From Kaistella sp. (GTDB lineage: Bacteria > Bacteroidota > Bacteroidia > Flavobacteriales > Weeksellaceae), in contig JAIBEW010000029.1 of the NCBI GenBank assembly GCA_019459085.1, forward strand, positions 186,001 to 250,000: a stretch of DNA of 64,000 nucleotides, read 5' to 3'. Of the stretch, positions 25,909-35,996 are shown piece by piece. A program made the translations under genes and the position numbers. Below the pieces are notes generated by a model. The model saw only the letters and a list, made by a program, of their open reading frames with translations. It was not told the DNA's origin and did no database searches. Within the stretch, counting starts at the first letter, position 1. Each line of letters opens with the position of its first letter.

Positions 25909-27297
25909 CTACAGTTTTTCAAAAATATTTTTACAGAATTCTTCCAATTCCGGGTCCCGTGCTCCCATTAGAAGCAATACCGCTCCTTCTTTAAGTTCAG
26001 GTCGTAAAGCTTCCAGTAGGTCATTCCGGTTTTCGACAAAATGAGCACTTTTTCCTTTCGCTTTAAGGTCTTCAATCAGATCATTTGCGGAAATATCCTT
26101 CACGGCAGTTCCACCGGCGTAGAAAATCTCACTCATCCAGATTTCATCCTGCGGACGAAGGGCTGAAGCAATTTCCTCCACAAAATCTTTTCTTAAAAAC
26201 TTTGTAGGACCGTAACCGTGCGGCTGAAACCACGCAATGACCTTCTTTGCCAAAGGTTGACAGGCCCGTATGGAAGCAGCACATTTCGCAGGATTGTGCG
26301 CATAATCATCAATGACCCACACTCCGTTTTTCTGGCCCAAAATCTGGTGGCGTCGGTAAATTCCTTCGTATTTTGCCAGACTTTCAGCGCAGGTTTTCAG
26401 ATCCACTCCAATCTGGTTTGCCACTGCAATTGCTGCCGTTGCGTTTTCCACGGAGTGTCTTCCGAGAGAAGTCATCTGAAATTTCTGGTCCCGAACTTCA
26501 AAGGTTAATGAAAGGCCATCCTGCTGAAAATTCTCTGCACAATATCCGGCATTTCCATCTTCAAATCCAAAATCAAATGCTGCATTCGCAGACAGACTTT
26601 TGGCCAGTGTATTAGATTGATTTACAATGAATAAACCATTTGTGTTGTTTTTAAAAACGGTAAATAATTCCATCAGTTCCTCAATTTCCTGATGGTCTTT
26701 ATCAACGTTTAACAAAAGTCCAATTTCAGGTTCATACTGAACTACGGAACCGTCGCTTTCGTCGGCTTCAATAATGAGCCATTCTCCCTTTCCAACGGCT
26801 GCGTTTCCGATTTTACCCTGTTTAATAATGCTCGTGAGTCCGGCTCCGGAAATAATACTCGGTTCAAGATGAGCGTCCAAAAGGATTTGGTAAAGCATTG
26901 CAGAAGTCGTTGATTTACCGGAAGTTCCGGCAACAGCAATTGTTTTTTTACTTTTGGCGATCAGAGAAAGCAGTTCGCTTCTCTTCATGATCGGAATTCC
27001 GAGTTCTCTTGCTTTCTGTACTTCGAAAACCGTATCCTCTATCGCTGTTGAAACGACTATCAAATCTGTTTCCGCGGTTATTCCGCTGCCGTCCTGAAGA
27101 AAACATTCAACTCCTTCGGCTTCGAGCTGCTCTTTGGTTCTATTGTATTCATCGGGGTGAAAATAACGGTCGCTTCCGGCCACCTCTTTTCCGATCCCTT
27201 TTAAATACTGGGCAATCGCACTCATGCCAACTCCGGCCACACCGATAAAGAAAACACGCTGAAAATCAGAAATGAATCCTGTCTTTTGTTTACTCAT
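25909..27297 (-). CDS. MurC-like Mur ligase
   Basis: ATP-dependent ligase of the Mur family; by sequence it is closest to UDP-N-acetylmuramate:L-alanine ligase. The 462-residue protein has the MurC-type Rossmann start GVAGVGMSAIAQYLKGIGKEV (about 16-36), the ATP loop VAGTSGKSTTSAML, the family's EADESDGS, HSVENATAAIAV in place of MurC HNxxNxxAA, and DDYAHNPAKCAASI. Bacteroidota usually carry murC inside the dcw cluster with murD, murG and ftsQ, and none of these genes is here, so this may be a paralogue. It lacks the Mpl-type start. It starts 1 bp after the stop of the acidic-protein gene. Confidence 0.8.
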   Translation of the reverse strand: MSKQKTGFISDFQRVFFIGVAGVGMSAIAQYLKGIGKEVAGSDRYFHPDEYNRTKEQLEAEGVECFLQDGSGITAETDLIVVSTAIEDTVFEVQKARELGIPIMKRSELLSLIAKSKKTIAVAGTSGKSTTSAMLYQILLDAHLEPSIISGAGLTSIIKQGKIGNAAVGKGEWLIIEADESDGSVVQYEPEIGLLLNVDKDHQEIEELMELFTVFKNNTNGLFIVNQSNTLAKSLSANAAFDFGFEDGNAGYCAENFQQDGLSLTFEVRDQKFQMTSLGRHSVENATAAIAVANQIGVDLKTCAESLAKYEGIYRRHQILGQKNGVWVIDDYAHNPAKCAASIRACQPLAKKVIAWFQPHGYGPTKFLRKDFVEEIASALRPQDEIWMSEIFYAGGTAVKDISANDLIEDLKAKGKSAHFVENRNDLLEALRPELKEGAVLLLMGARDPELEEFCKNIFEKL

Positions 27298-27298
27298 T

Positions 27299-28372
27299 CT
27301 ACAAAAATTTTCCTTCTACAAGGCTCCAGAGGCGCTGCGCGAGTTCATCATTCTTACTCCAGTTTTTCTGATAATAGGTGTCGCTTAAATACTGTTTTGC
27401 TTCTTCCAGATTATCAAAGGTATTCAGTTTGGCTACAGTTGATTTCAGATCTTCTTCATTGCCGTTAAACAGAACCTTTGTAAAAGAGACTTTATCATTC
27501 AGATCCAGACGGAAATCGGGCTTTCTTTTTTCCGCTTCCATAAAATCGGTCGAAATATTGGTTTTAAGGATGCTTCCGGAGTCTTTTTTCGGTTCAGGTT
27601 TACGTATTTCCTCTTGGTGAATATTCTCCAGCGGATCTTCATCAAAAAGATTCTGTACGGCTTTAAGTCCTTTTATATGAGCAAGTTTGAATTTTTTCTC
27701 CGCATGATGACGTTCTGCTTCATTCGCGTCTGCAAAAAGCTGCGGTTTAGGAGGGTTTGAAGACTCTTCTCTTTCAAATTCTACTATTTTTCTGCGTTTT
27801 TCCTCTAGTTCCAGAAATTCCTTTTCATTTTGGACTTTTCCTTCATCCTCCTGCTGCATATCCTGCTCGGTTACAATAATTTCATTTTCCTGGCTGGAAG
27901 TAAAATCGATTTCTTCATCATTTTCAGGTTCGAAAGAATTCGCCGGAGCCAGATCATCGAAAGTCAGACTTTCCTGTTGATGATATTCCGGTGTCTCAAT
28001 TGTCGATGTCTCATGTTTTAAAAAAGTTTCTCCGTTGCCGATATCATTCAGCTCATTGGTGAAGATCACTTCCTCTTCAATAACATCATCCTCATGAGGC
28101 ATATCATCAAAATACTGTTCATTGCTGTAATCACTGATATGGGTATTTTTGAAGTTAAACCCTTCGTTGTCAGCATTTTCCAAAGGCATTTCAACAGTAA
28201 AGGCTTCTTTGTTTTTTTCAAGAATTCTTAAAAATGCAATTCTGTCGCTTAACTCTGCAAACAAATCCTGTCTGGCCAGCAACTCTTCTTTGGAAGAAAT
28301 TTTCGAAAGCGATTCGAGGATGCTTTTAGATTCAAAAAAAATCTTTTCCTGTATATCCTGAAGGTTTTGCAT
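27299..28372 (-). CDS. Acidic, low-complexity protein paired with the MurC-like ligase
   Basis: A 357-residue cytoplasmic protein without signal or membrane helices. Residues 1-55 look helical, the centre (about 60-220) is strongly Glu/Asp rich and low in complexity (HEDDVIEEEVIFTNE), and the C-terminal 80 residues are a folded-looking domain (LDLNDKVSFTKVLFNGNEE onward, ending LWSLVEGKFL). Bacteroidota genomes commonly carry such a gene but no function is known to me. It overlaps no gene; the MurC-like ligase follows 1 bp later, so they are one unit. Divergent from tdk. Confidence 0.75.
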   Translation of the reverse strand: MQNLQDIQEKIFFESKSILESLSKISSKEELLARQDLFAELSDRIAFLRILEKNKEAFTVEMPLENADNEGFNFKNTHISDYSNEQYFDDMPHEDDVIEEEVIFTNELNDIGNGETFLKHETSTIETPEYHQQESLTFDDLAPANSFEPENDEEIDFTSSQENEIIVTEQDMQQEDEGKVQNEKEFLELEEKRRKIVEFEREESSNPPKPQLFADANEAERHHAEKKFKLAHIKGLKAVQNLFDEDPLENIHQEEIRKPEPKKDSGSILKTNISTDFMEAEKRKPDFRLDLNDKVSFTKVLFNGNEEDLKSTVAKLNTFDNLEEAKQYLSDTYYQKNWSKNDELAQRLWSLVEGKFL

Positions 28373-28393
28373 AATAAGTCTTATTAAATTCCT

Positions 28394-28401
28394 TATTTTT
28401 G
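28394..28401 (+). promoter_or_regulatory. -7 box ahead of tdk
   Basis: TATTTTTG matches TAnnTTTG 30 bases before the ATG at 28432. A TTTG at 28366-28369 is 24 bases upstream, slightly long for the spacer. Confidence 0.4.
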
Positions 28402-28431
28402 ATTCTTATAATATTACGGCTAATTTAACAA

Positions 28432-29019
28432 ATGTTTTTAGAAAATACAATAAATCACGCAAAACAAAGCGGGTGGATGGAAGTGATCTGCGGTTCAATG
28501 TTTTCGGGGAAAACCGAGGAACTGATCCGCCGTTTGCGCCGCGCAGAAATGGCCGGACAGAACGTGGAAATCTTCAAACCAAAACTCGACACCCGATATG
28601 CAGATGCTGACGTGGTTTCCCACAATCAAAACAAAATCCGGAGTACACCCGTTGAAAGTCCAAGCGAAATCCTGCTTTTGGGATCCAACTGTGATGTTGT
28701 GGGCATTGATGAAGCCCAGTTTTTCGACGAAAGTGTGGTTGAAGTAGCCAACCAACTGGCCAACAACGGTATTCGTGTCGTCATTGCGGGACTGGATATG
28801 GATTTCTTGGGTCGCCCTTTCGGACCGATTCCTAATCTTATGGCCACCGCAGAATATGTGACGAAAGTGCATGCCATCTGCAAAAGAACAGGAAATCTGG
28901 CCAATTACTCGATGCGGATTTCGGCGAGCCGTGATCTGGTACAACTCGGTGAAACTGAAAGTTACGAGGCTGTGAGCAGAAAAGTCTTTAATGAAGAAAT
29001 GTTGAAGAAGCATCCATGA
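28432..29019 (+). CDS. tdk: Thymidine kinase
   Basis: Phosphorylates thymidine to dTMP in the salvage pathway. The 195-residue protein has the type II (TK1-like) fold: Walker A GSMFSGKT at residues 21-28, the Walker B region [13 protein letters not shown] and the lid/substrate segment [18 protein letters not shown]. The zinc lasso is degenerate: the usual AICxxC is AICKRT and the usual C-terminal CRxC is SRKVF, so only one of four zinc cysteines remains. Its last four bases overlap the start of murF-alr (ATGA), giving translational coupling. Confidence 0.95.
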   Translation: MFLENTINHAKQSGWMEVICGSMFSGKTEELIRRLRRAEMAGQNVEIFKPKLDTRYADADVVSHNQNKIRSTPVESPSEILLLGSNCDVVGIDEAQFFDESVVEVANQLANNGIRVVIAGLDMDFLGRPFGPIPNLMATAEYVTKVHAICKRTGNLANYSMRISASRDLVQLGETESYEAVSRKVFNEEMLKKHP

Positions 29020-31460
29020 ACTATACCACCAGAGAAATTGCCGACATTACGGGTTCACAGTTAATTGGAGACGGAACGATATGCGTAAAAAATATCGCGT
29101 TTGACAGCCGTACGGTTTACTCTTCTGCCGATACTGCATTTCTGGCCATCACGACATCTAAAAATTCCGGTGAAAAATACATTCATTCCGCTATTGAGAA
29201 AGGGATAAAAATCATTATTTCCGAACATCAGATTGTTGATTTACCCGAAGTTTGCTGGATAATCGTGGAAAACGCTATTCAGTTCCTGCAGCAACTGGCT
29301 AAATATCATCTGAGCCGTTTTGGTCTCCAAACCATCGGAATAACCGGAAGCAACGGAAAAACTATTGTTAAGGAATGGCTCTATCAAAGCCTTTTTGATG
29401 AATTTGCAACCGTTAAAAGTCCGAAAAGCTTCAATTCACAGCTCGGACTTCCCTTATCACTGTTGGAAATCAACGAAAAACATGAACTAGGAATTTTTGA
29501 AGTAGGAATTTCAAAACCCGGTGAAATGCAGTTGCAGGAAGAAGTTTTCTCACCGCAAATCGGAGTTCTGACGCATATCGGTTCGGCGCATTCTTCCAAT
29601 TTCAATTCTGAAGAAGAACTCCTTGAGGAAAAAATAATGCTTTTCGAAAGCAGTACTACCATCATTTTTAATGGTGACAATGACTTCGTTTCTAAACGAA
29701 TAAATGATGAATTCTCAAGTAAAAGATTAATATCTTACGGTTTTAAAGAACATAACAATCTGCACGTCAAAAGTGACTGGAAAAACAAAAAGTCAGATAT
29801 CACTTTCAAATATTTTGAGGAAGAAATTACACTTCCTATTTATCAAAGAGACGAAGCTACCCTGTCGAATGCCCTCTGCATTATCGCCGTTTTGAAAGAG
29901 TTCGGGTTCAGCAATGAAAAGATCAGAGAAAAAATCAGTTCGCTGAAACCCGTGGAAATGAGGCTCGAGAGCATCACTGGCTTGAGAAATAATCTGCTTA
30001 TCAATGATTCTTTCAATCTTGACCTCGATTCGTTAAAGATTGCCTTCCAGTTCATTAAAGAATATAAAAAAAAGAAACAGTCTCTGGTTCTGACCGATTT
30101 TGTTGAAGGAAAAGATTCCGAAAGCCTGTATCTTAAAGTTGCTCAACTCACCAACGCACAGCACTTCAGCAAAGTTTTTCTGGTAGGAGAAGAAATCGGC
30201 CAATATGAAACCCTTTTTGAAACTGAAACTTTTACTTTTAATACTACTTCTGAACTCATTGACAGTCATCAGCTTGACCAAATTGAAAACGAACTTATTT
30301 TACTAAAAGGAGCGAGAAAGTTTGAGATTGAAAAAGTAAAAAATTATCTTGAACTCCAAAAACACGATACAGTTCTGGAAGTGAATCTCAATGCCGTTCT
30401 GCACAACATCAATATTCATAAATCGCTACTGAAACCGGAAACCAAGATGATGGCAATGGTGAAAGCCAACAGCTACGGTTTGGGTGGCTACGAAATGGCC
30501 GAATTTTTACAGCACCACCATATTGATTATCTGGGAGTTGCGTTCGCTGACGAAGGTGCTGATCTGAGAAAAAAAGGCATTACGATCCCGATCATGGTCA
30601 TGAATCCGGAGCGGCACAGCTACGATACGATCATTGAATATGATTTGGAGCCTGAAATCTACAGCTTCAGGGTTTTGGATCTTTTTTACCAACAATTGAG
30701 ACAGAAGGGAATTCAGAAAAAATATCCCATCCATATCAAGTTAGAAACCGGAATGCACCGCCTTGGTTTTAAAGAAGATGAAATAGATGAACTCATCCAA
30801 AAGTTAAATGGTATGGAAGTTGAGGTTGAGTCCATTTTCAGTCATCTTTCTTCATCTGATGTTCCTGAAGAAAAAGAATATACCTTTGAACAAATCAAAA
30901 TTTTTACAAAAAACTCGGAAAAGTTGTGTAAAGGACTTGACTATAACCCTTTAAGACATATCCTGAACACTTCGGGGATTGTCAATTTCTCTGAATATCA
31001 GTTTGATATGGTGAGAATCGGGATTGGAATGGTGGGAATATCGGCAAATACAAAAGTAAAAAAACAACTGAAAAACGCAGTACGTTTTAAAACCGTTATT
31101 TCGCAGATCTCAGAGGTCAAAAAAGGAGAATCGGTGGGTTACAGCAGGAAATACCGCGCGGAAAATGATACCTGCATTGCTACAATTCCGGTAGGCTATG
31201 CTGACGGAATTCCGCGGCTCATCGGAAATGAAGTGGGTAAAGTGGGCATTAACAAAAGCCTTTGTCCTATCGTTGGTAATGTTTGTATGGATATGATGAT
31301 GATTAATATTGGAAATCATCCTGCCAAAGAGGGTGATGAAGTAACTATTTTTAATGCTGATCCTACACTTGAGGAATTTTCAGAATATTGCGGTACTATT
31401 CCTTACGAAGTCCTGACTTCCATTTCGGCGCGGGTCAAAAGAATCTATATAAAAGACTAA
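29016..31460 (+). CDS. Bifunctional MurF ligase / alanine racemase
   Basis: An 814-residue fusion that joins two steps of peptidoglycan precursor synthesis: an N-terminal UDP-MurNAc-tripeptide:D-Ala-D-Ala ligase (MurF, about 1-440) and a C-terminal PLP alanine racemase (about 448-814). MurF has the ATP loop [16 protein letters not shown] (about 107-122) and [13 protein letters not shown]. The racemase has the PLP Lys in [14 protein letters not shown] (about residue 482), [13 protein letters not shown], and [28 protein letters not shown] near the end. The fusion is typical for Bacteroidota. It overlaps tdk by 4 bp and the patatin gene by 1 base. Confidence 0.95.
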   Translation: MNYTTREIADITGSQLIGDGTICVKNIAFDSRTVYSSADTAFLAITTSKNSGEKYIHSAIEKGIKIIISEHQIVDLPEVCWIIVENAIQFLQQLAKYHLSRFGLQTIGITGSNGKTIVKEWLYQSLFDEFATVKSPKSFNSQLGLPLSLLEINEKHELGIFEVGISKPGEMQLQEEVFSPQIGVLTHIGSAHSSNFNSEEELLEEKIMLFESSTTIIFNGDNDFVSKRINDEFSSKRLISYGFKEHNNLHVKSDWKNKKSDITFKYFEEEITLPIYQRDEATLSNALCIIAVLKEFGFSNEKIREKISSLKPVEMRLESITGLRNNLLINDSFNLDLDSLKIAFQFIKEYKKKKQSLVLTDFVEGKDSESLYLKVAQLTNAQHFSKVFLVGEEIGQYETLFETETFTFNTTSELIDSHQLDQIENELILLKGARKFEIEKVKNYLELQKHDTVLEVNLNAVLHNINIHKSLLKPETKMMAMVKANSYGLGGYEMAEFLQHHHIDYLGVAFADEGADLRKKGITIPIMVMNPERHSYDTIIEYDLEPEIYSFRVLDLFYQQLRQKGIQKKYPIHIKLETGMHRLGFKEDEIDELIQKLNGMEVEVESIFSHLSSSDVPEEKEYTFEQIKIFTKNSEKLCKGLDYNPLRHILNTSGIVNFSEYQFDMVRIGIGMVGISANTKVKKQLKNAVRFKTVISQISEVKKGESVGYSRKYRAENDTCIATIPVGYADGIPRLIGNEVGKVGINKSLCPIVGNVCMDMMMINIGNHPAKEGDEVTIFNADPTLEEFSEYCGTIPYEVLTSISARVKRIYIKD

Positions 31461-33625
31461 TGAAAAAACTTTGCATCCTTTCCTTTCTTATTATTTTGAG
31501 CTTTTCATTGAATGCTCAGGTAAAAGATGGCTTCGTAATTCCCAAAAATCCAAAGATCGGACTTTCGCTTTCCGGAGGTGGAGCTAAAGGATTTGCCCAT
31601 ATTGGCGTTCTGAAAGTGCTTGACTCATTGGGAGTTAAGGTAGATTATATTTCAGGAACAAGTATGGGAGCAATTGTTGGTGGACTTTACGCATCCGGTT
31701 ACACAGGTAAAGAAATCGAAAAAATAGTCATCGATACTGATTTTTACACCATCATTGCCAATGAAAAAACGCGGCAGGAAACCAGTTTCTTCAATAAAGC
31801 GGTCGACAAATACATCCTTACCATTCCCGTAAAGGACGGTAAATTCAATGTTTTACCGAAAGCCATTTCTACCGGCCAAAAAAACATTTATCTGCTGAAA
31901 GAACTTTTCAAAAATGTTTCTGTAATTGAGGATTTCTCTAAATTGCCAATCCCTTTTATGTGTATTGCAACCAACCTGGAGAGCGGAAAAATGCAAGTTT
32001 TTGAAAAAGGCGATCTGGTTAGTTCCATTATGGCAAGCTCGGCATTCCCTTCGCTAATGGATCCGGTAAAAATCGGAGATTCCCTTTACATCGACGGTGC
32101 TATGACGATTAACTATCCTTCTAAACCTCTGAAAGACAAGGGAATTGATGTTGTAATTGGCGTTGACCTGAGTCAGGGGCTTTCTAACCGCGCAAATCTT
32201 CAGAGTGCCATTGCGATTCTGAATCAGGTGATTGATTTTGGCATTCAGAAAGAAACGAAAAACCAGTACGCTTATACAGATATCAATATCCATCCGGATT
32301 TAACGGGCATGAGCGCTACGAGTTATGATGCAAAACAGGCGATTCTGGATTCCGGATATGCCGAAGCACAAAAATATTCACGCGTTCTCTCACTCCTTCC
32401 CAAAAAGAAGGTAGATCTTCTGCGCGCTCCTATTAATTCAGTATATTCAAATGTCTATAAAATCGACAGTTTAATTCTCGAAAACAACCACATTTTTGGG
32501 GAAAATTATGTTCAGGGAAAAATGAACCTCAAGCTTCCGGCACTTCTTACCTACGGCGGGATCAACAAAATGATTGATAAACTGTATGCAACCAATAACT
32601 ATACACTCATCAATTATGATATCGTTCAGCAAAATGATAAAAATTACCTCAAAATTAATGTAACCGAAGATGATACGCGCATTTTTCTGAAATTCGGACT
32701 GCACTATGATGAAGTGTTCAAGACCGGTTTGCTTCTTAATGCTACCGCGAAGCGTTTACTGTTTAAAAACTCTACCGTCTCCCTGGATATCGTTGTAGGC
32801 GACAAGCCTCGTTATTACTTCAATTATTTTATTGATAACGGATATATTCCCGGGTTTGGAATTTACGCTTCCGGAATGTCACTTGATTTGAAAGATATCG
32901 ATTCCAATGTATATGACAGCTGGAACTGGTTACACAATGAAGCCTTTATACAGTCGATTTGGCGCGATAAGTTCGCGATCGGTGGCGGATTCAGTCATGA
33001 CTACTATGAATCCAAAATCAGCGGCAATGCAGAGTATTCAGGCTCCAAAAATTTCTTAAATCCGTATGTATTCATTAAAAGCGACACTCAGGATGACAAA
33101 AGCTTTCCAACGAAAGGATTTCTGTTAAATGCAGAAGGAAAGATCCTTGATTTACTGAACGACGATCAGGAAGGGCGAACATTTCAGACGAAAGTCACGT
33201 CTCAGATCAATTTCCCGCTCACCGGATGGCTCTCGTACCGAGTTGGCGTTTTCGCAGGTCTGACGATTGGAAACGACATCAATAAATTTTATCAGTACCG
33301 TATTGGAGGGATTTTCGAACAGATTTTAGGCAATTTTACCGCATTTCAGGGTTATGAGTTTGGGCAGATGAGTTCCACTAATCTTTTAACGGCTTCCAAC
33401 ACCCTTCAGTTTAAAGTGTATAAAAATTATTACGCTGAAGCTACTGTGAGTGCAGCAAATCTATTTAACAATATTCAGGTAGATGACCTTTTCCACATCT
33501 CTGAATCTTCTGCAGGACTAACGGCAGGATATAAATCACCTTTCGGGCAGATTAAACTTAACTACAGCCATTCTTTAAACCGAAATAACGGCGTATTCAG
33601 TGTAATTTTAGGACATTGGTTTTAG
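31460..33625 (+). CDS. Patatin-like phospholipase with C-terminal outer-membrane barrel
   Basis: A 721-residue protein from the ATG at 31460, which overlaps the murF-alr stop as TAATG. It has a signal peptide (LSFLIILSFSLNAQ), a patatin-type lipase domain (about 30-320) with the oxyanion GGGAKG, the nucleophile Ser68 in GTSMG and the dyad Asp in IDGAM (about 212), then a POTRA-like stretch (about 340-430) and a Bam-type 16-strand barrel up to the C terminus (ends ILGHWF). This is the PlpD-like, type Vd autotransporter layout; in Bacteroidota such proteins may stay attached to the surface. The catalytic motifs are intact. Confidence 0.92.
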   Translation: MKKLCILSFLIILSFSLNAQVKDGFVIPKNPKIGLSLSGGGAKGFAHIGVLKVLDSLGVKVDYISGTSMGAIVGGLYASGYTGKEIEKIVIDTDFYTIIANEKTRQETSFFNKAVDKYILTIPVKDGKFNVLPKAISTGQKNIYLLKELFKNVSVIEDFSKLPIPFMCIATNLESGKMQVFEKGDLVSSIMASSAFPSLMDPVKIGDSLYIDGAMTINYPSKPLKDKGIDVVIGVDLSQGLSNRANLQSAIAILNQVIDFGIQKETKNQYAYTDINIHPDLTGMSATSYDAKQAILDSGYAEAQKYSRVLSLLPKKKVDLLRAPINSVYSNVYKIDSLILENNHIFGENYVQGKMNLKLPALLTYGGINKMIDKLYATNNYTLINYDIVQQNDKNYLKINVTEDDTRIFLKFGLHYDEVFKTGLLLNATAKRLLFKNSTVSLDIVVGDKPRYYFNYFIDNGYIPGFGIYASGMSLDLKDIDSNVYDSWNWLHNEAFIQSIWRDKFAIGGGFSHDYYESKISGNAEYSGSKNFLNPYVFIKSDTQDDKSFPTKGFLLNAEGKILDLLNDDQEGRTFQTKVTSQINFPLTGWLSYRVGVFAGLTIGNDINKFYQYRIGGIFEQILGNFTAFQGYEFGQMSSTNLLTASNTLQFKVYKNYYAEATVSAANLFNNIQVDDLFHISESSAGLTAGYKSPFGQIKLNYSHSLNRNNGVFSVILGHWF

Positions 33626-33626
33626 C

Positions 33627-34040
33627 ATGATACATTTTTTCTTTGAAAGTATAGACGAGATTGAAATTCCTTCCAACACCATAAAATGGCTGGAAAATCT
33701 AATTATTTCCGAAAACAGAAAAATGGGCGACATCAATTACATTTTTTGCGATGACGAGTATCTGCTTCAGGTAAACCGTGATTATCTTCAACACGATTAT
33801 TACACCGACATCATTACGTTCGACTACGTAAAGGGCAAAATAATTTCAGGTGATATTTTCGTATCTTTGCCCCGCGTTTCTGAAAATGCAGATCTCCATC
33901 AGAAAAACTATGATTCCGAATTTCACAGAGTGCTTGCTCATGGGCTTTTACATTTGTGTGGTTATAGGGATAAGTCACAAATGGAAATCGAAGAAATGCG
34001 CAGAAAAGAAGATTTTTATTTAAGTGTAAAGCCTGAATGA
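33627..34040 (+). CDS. ybeY: rRNA maturation RNase YbeY
   Basis: Metal-dependent endoribonuclease needed for 16S rRNA 3'-end processing and ribosome quality control. The 137-residue protein carries the catalytic helix HGLLHLCGYRD (about 105-115) where E. coli-type enzymes have HGxLHLxGYDH. The first two His (105 and 109) are kept, but the third ligand position is Asp115 in place of His. The remaining family pattern is present (DYYTDIITFDY, SGDIFVS). It follows the patatin gene by 1 bp and precedes a parS site and mnmG. Confidence 0.93.
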   Translation: MIHFFFESIDEIEIPSNTIKWLENLIISENRKMGDINYIFCDDEYLLQVNRDYLQHDYYTDIITFDYVKGKIISGDIFVSLPRVSENADLHQKNYDSEFHRVLAHGLLHLCGYRDKSQMEIEEMRRKEDFYLSVKPE

Positions 34041-34067
34041 ACCTGATCTTCCATTTAAAAACACTGA

Positions 34068-34083
34068 TGTTTCACGTGAAACA
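34068..34083. promoter_or_regulatory. parS centromere-like site 1
   Basis: TGTTTCACGTGAAACA, a perfect 16-bp palindrome identical to the widespread bacterial parS consensus recognised by chromosomal ParB. It sits between ybeY and mnmG. An identical site lies at 35962-35977. Chromosomal parS sites cluster near the replication origin. Confidence 0.85.
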
Positions 34084-34098
34084 TTTTAATTTCAAGTA

Positions 34099-35961
34099 AT
34101 GATAAATGAAATATATGACGTCATCGTTGTTGGTGCAGGTCACGCCGGCTGTGAAGCTGCAGCTGCAGCAGCAAATCTGGGCTCAAAAACCCTGCTTGTT
34201 ACGATGAATATGCAGACGATCGGACAAATGTCCTGTAATCCTGCAATGGGCGGAATTGCGAAAGGTCAGATCGTGCGCGAAATAGATGCGATGGGCGGTT
34301 ATTCCGGGATCATTGCCGATAAATCTGCGATACAGTTTAAAATGCTCAATCTTTCCAAAGGACCGGCAATGTGGTCTCCACGAACACAGAATGACAGGAT
34401 GATGTTTGCGGAAGAATGGAGAATTGCCCTCGAAAACACCCCAAATCTGGATTTTTTTCAGGATATGGTTAAAAGTCTTATCATTGAAAATGGTAGAGTT
34501 TGCGGCGTCACCACTTCGTTGGGAATTCAAATAAAAGCCAAGTCAGTCGTATTGACTAACGGAACTTTCCTGAACGGTTTGATTCATGTCGGCGACAAGC
34601 AAATTGGAGGTGGCAGAATGGGTGAACCCCGCGCATTTGGGATCACTGAACAGCTCGTTTCATTGGGTTTTGAAGCAGGACGTATGAAAACCGGTACTCC
34701 ACCGCGCGTGGACGGAAGATCACTGGATTATTCCAAAATGGAGGAACAGAAAGGGGACGAAAATCCCCAGAAATTCTCTTATTCCGACACCCCAAAACTT
34801 ACAAAGCAGCTAAGCTGTCACATTGTTTACACCAATGAACAAGTACATGATATTCTCCGCGAAGGTTTCGACCGGAGTCCTATGTTTAACGGCACTATTC
34901 AAAGTATCGGACCGCGATACTGTCCAAGCATTGAAGATAAAATCAACCGTTTTGCTGAAAGAACGCGTCACCAGTTGTTCGTGGAGCCGGAAGGCTGGAG
35001 AACCGTTGAAATTTATGTAAACGGTTTCAGTTCATCATTGCCGGAAGATATCCAGTTAAAAGCCATGAAATATATACCGGGATTCGAAAATGTGAAGGTA
35101 TTCCGCCCTGGTTATGCCATTGAATATGATTACTTCCCTCCTACACAGCTCAACCATACTCTCGAGACAAAACTGATCGAAAATCTATATTTTGCGGGAC
35201 AGATCAACGGCACAACAGGTTACGAAGAAGCGGCCGGTCAGGGATTAATGGCCGGAATAAATGCCCATAATAAAGTTCACGGAAAAGAAGAATTTATCCT
35301 CAACCGCGACGAAGCATATATTGGAGTTCTGATTGATGATCTGATCACAAAAGGAACCGAAGAACCGTACCGCATGTTTACTTCCAGAGCTGAGTACAGA
35401 CTGCTTTTAAGGCAGGATAACGCCGATATCCGTTTGACAGAAAAGGCTTACAATTTAGGTTTAGCTGATGAAAAACGACTGATTAATGTTCAGGAAAAAA
35501 TCAAAAAAAGTAATGAACTGGAAGCTTTTTTGAGAGATACTTCTTTAAAACCGGGCATCATCAATCCAATTTTGGAAACCATAGATTCCTCCCCTGTTGA
35601 TCAGGCATACAGGGCCGCACAGATTCTCACTAGACCCAATATGACGCTGCAGGTTCTTGAAAATATTGATTTTATTAAAGAAACTTCCTCCGTTTATGCT
35701 GACGAAGTAAAGGAGCAGGCAGAAATCAACATCAAGTATAAAGGCTATATTGAAAAAGAGAAAGAAAATGTAGCCAAACTCAACCGATTGGAAACGATAA
35801 AAATCCCTGAAGATTTTGATTTTATGGTCATCAACTCCCTATCCTCTGAAGCCAAGCAGAAACTGAATAAGATTAAACCGAAAACCATTGCACAGGCAGG
35901 CCGTATCAGCGGGGTTTCGCCAGCTGACATTAATGTACTTTTAATTTATTTAGGAAGATAA
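34099..35961 (+). CDS. mnmG: tRNA uridine-5-carboxymethylaminomethyl modification enzyme MnmG
   Basis: With MnmE it makes the 5-carboxymethylaminomethyl group on U34 of several tRNAs, using FAD, a methylene-tetrahydrofolate derivative and glycine. The 620-residue protein has the FAD motif VVGAGHAGCEAAAAAANLG (about 11-29), the GidA signatures GPRYCPSIEDKINRF and AGQINGTTGYEEAAGQGLMAGINA, and a helical C-terminal domain ending SPADINVLLIYLG. Length is normal (about 620-630). Flanked immediately by two parS sites, consistent with its classical origin-proximal position. Confidence 0.97.
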   Translation: MINEIYDVIVVGAGHAGCEAAAAAANLGSKTLLVTMNMQTIGQMSCNPAMGGIAKGQIVREIDAMGGYSGIIADKSAIQFKMLNLSKGPAMWSPRTQNDRMMFAEEWRIALENTPNLDFFQDMVKSLIIENGRVCGVTTSLGIQIKAKSVVLTNGTFLNGLIHVGDKQIGGGRMGEPRAFGITEQLVSLGFEAGRMKTGTPPRVDGRSLDYSKMEEQKGDENPQKFSYSDTPKLTKQLSCHIVYTNEQVHDILREGFDRSPMFNGTIQSIGPRYCPSIEDKINRFAERTRHQLFVEPEGWRTVEIYVNGFSSSLPEDIQLKAMKYIPGFENVKVFRPGYAIEYDYFPPTQLNHTLETKLIENLYFAGQINGTTGYEEAAGQGLMAGINAHNKVHGKEEFILNRDEAYIGVLIDDLITKGTEEPYRMFTSRAEYRLLLRQDNADIRLTEKAYNLGLADEKRLINVQEKIKKSNELEAFLRDTSLKPGIINPILETIDSSPVDQAYRAAQILTRPNMTLQVLENIDFIKETSSVYADEVKEQAEINIKYKGYIEKEKENVAKLNRLETIKIPEDFDFMVINSLSSEAKQKLNKIKPKTIAQAGRISGVSPADINVLLIYLGR

Positions 35962-35977
35962 TGTTTCACGTGAAACA
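35962..35977. promoter_or_regulatory. parS centromere-like site 2
   Basis: The same perfect palindrome TGTTTCACGTGAAACA as at 34068, starting 1 bp after the mnmG stop. Two identical copies 1.9 kb apart make chance occurrence very unlikely. Confidence 0.85.
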
Positions 35978-35996
35978 TTGATGAAAATATTTTGTA

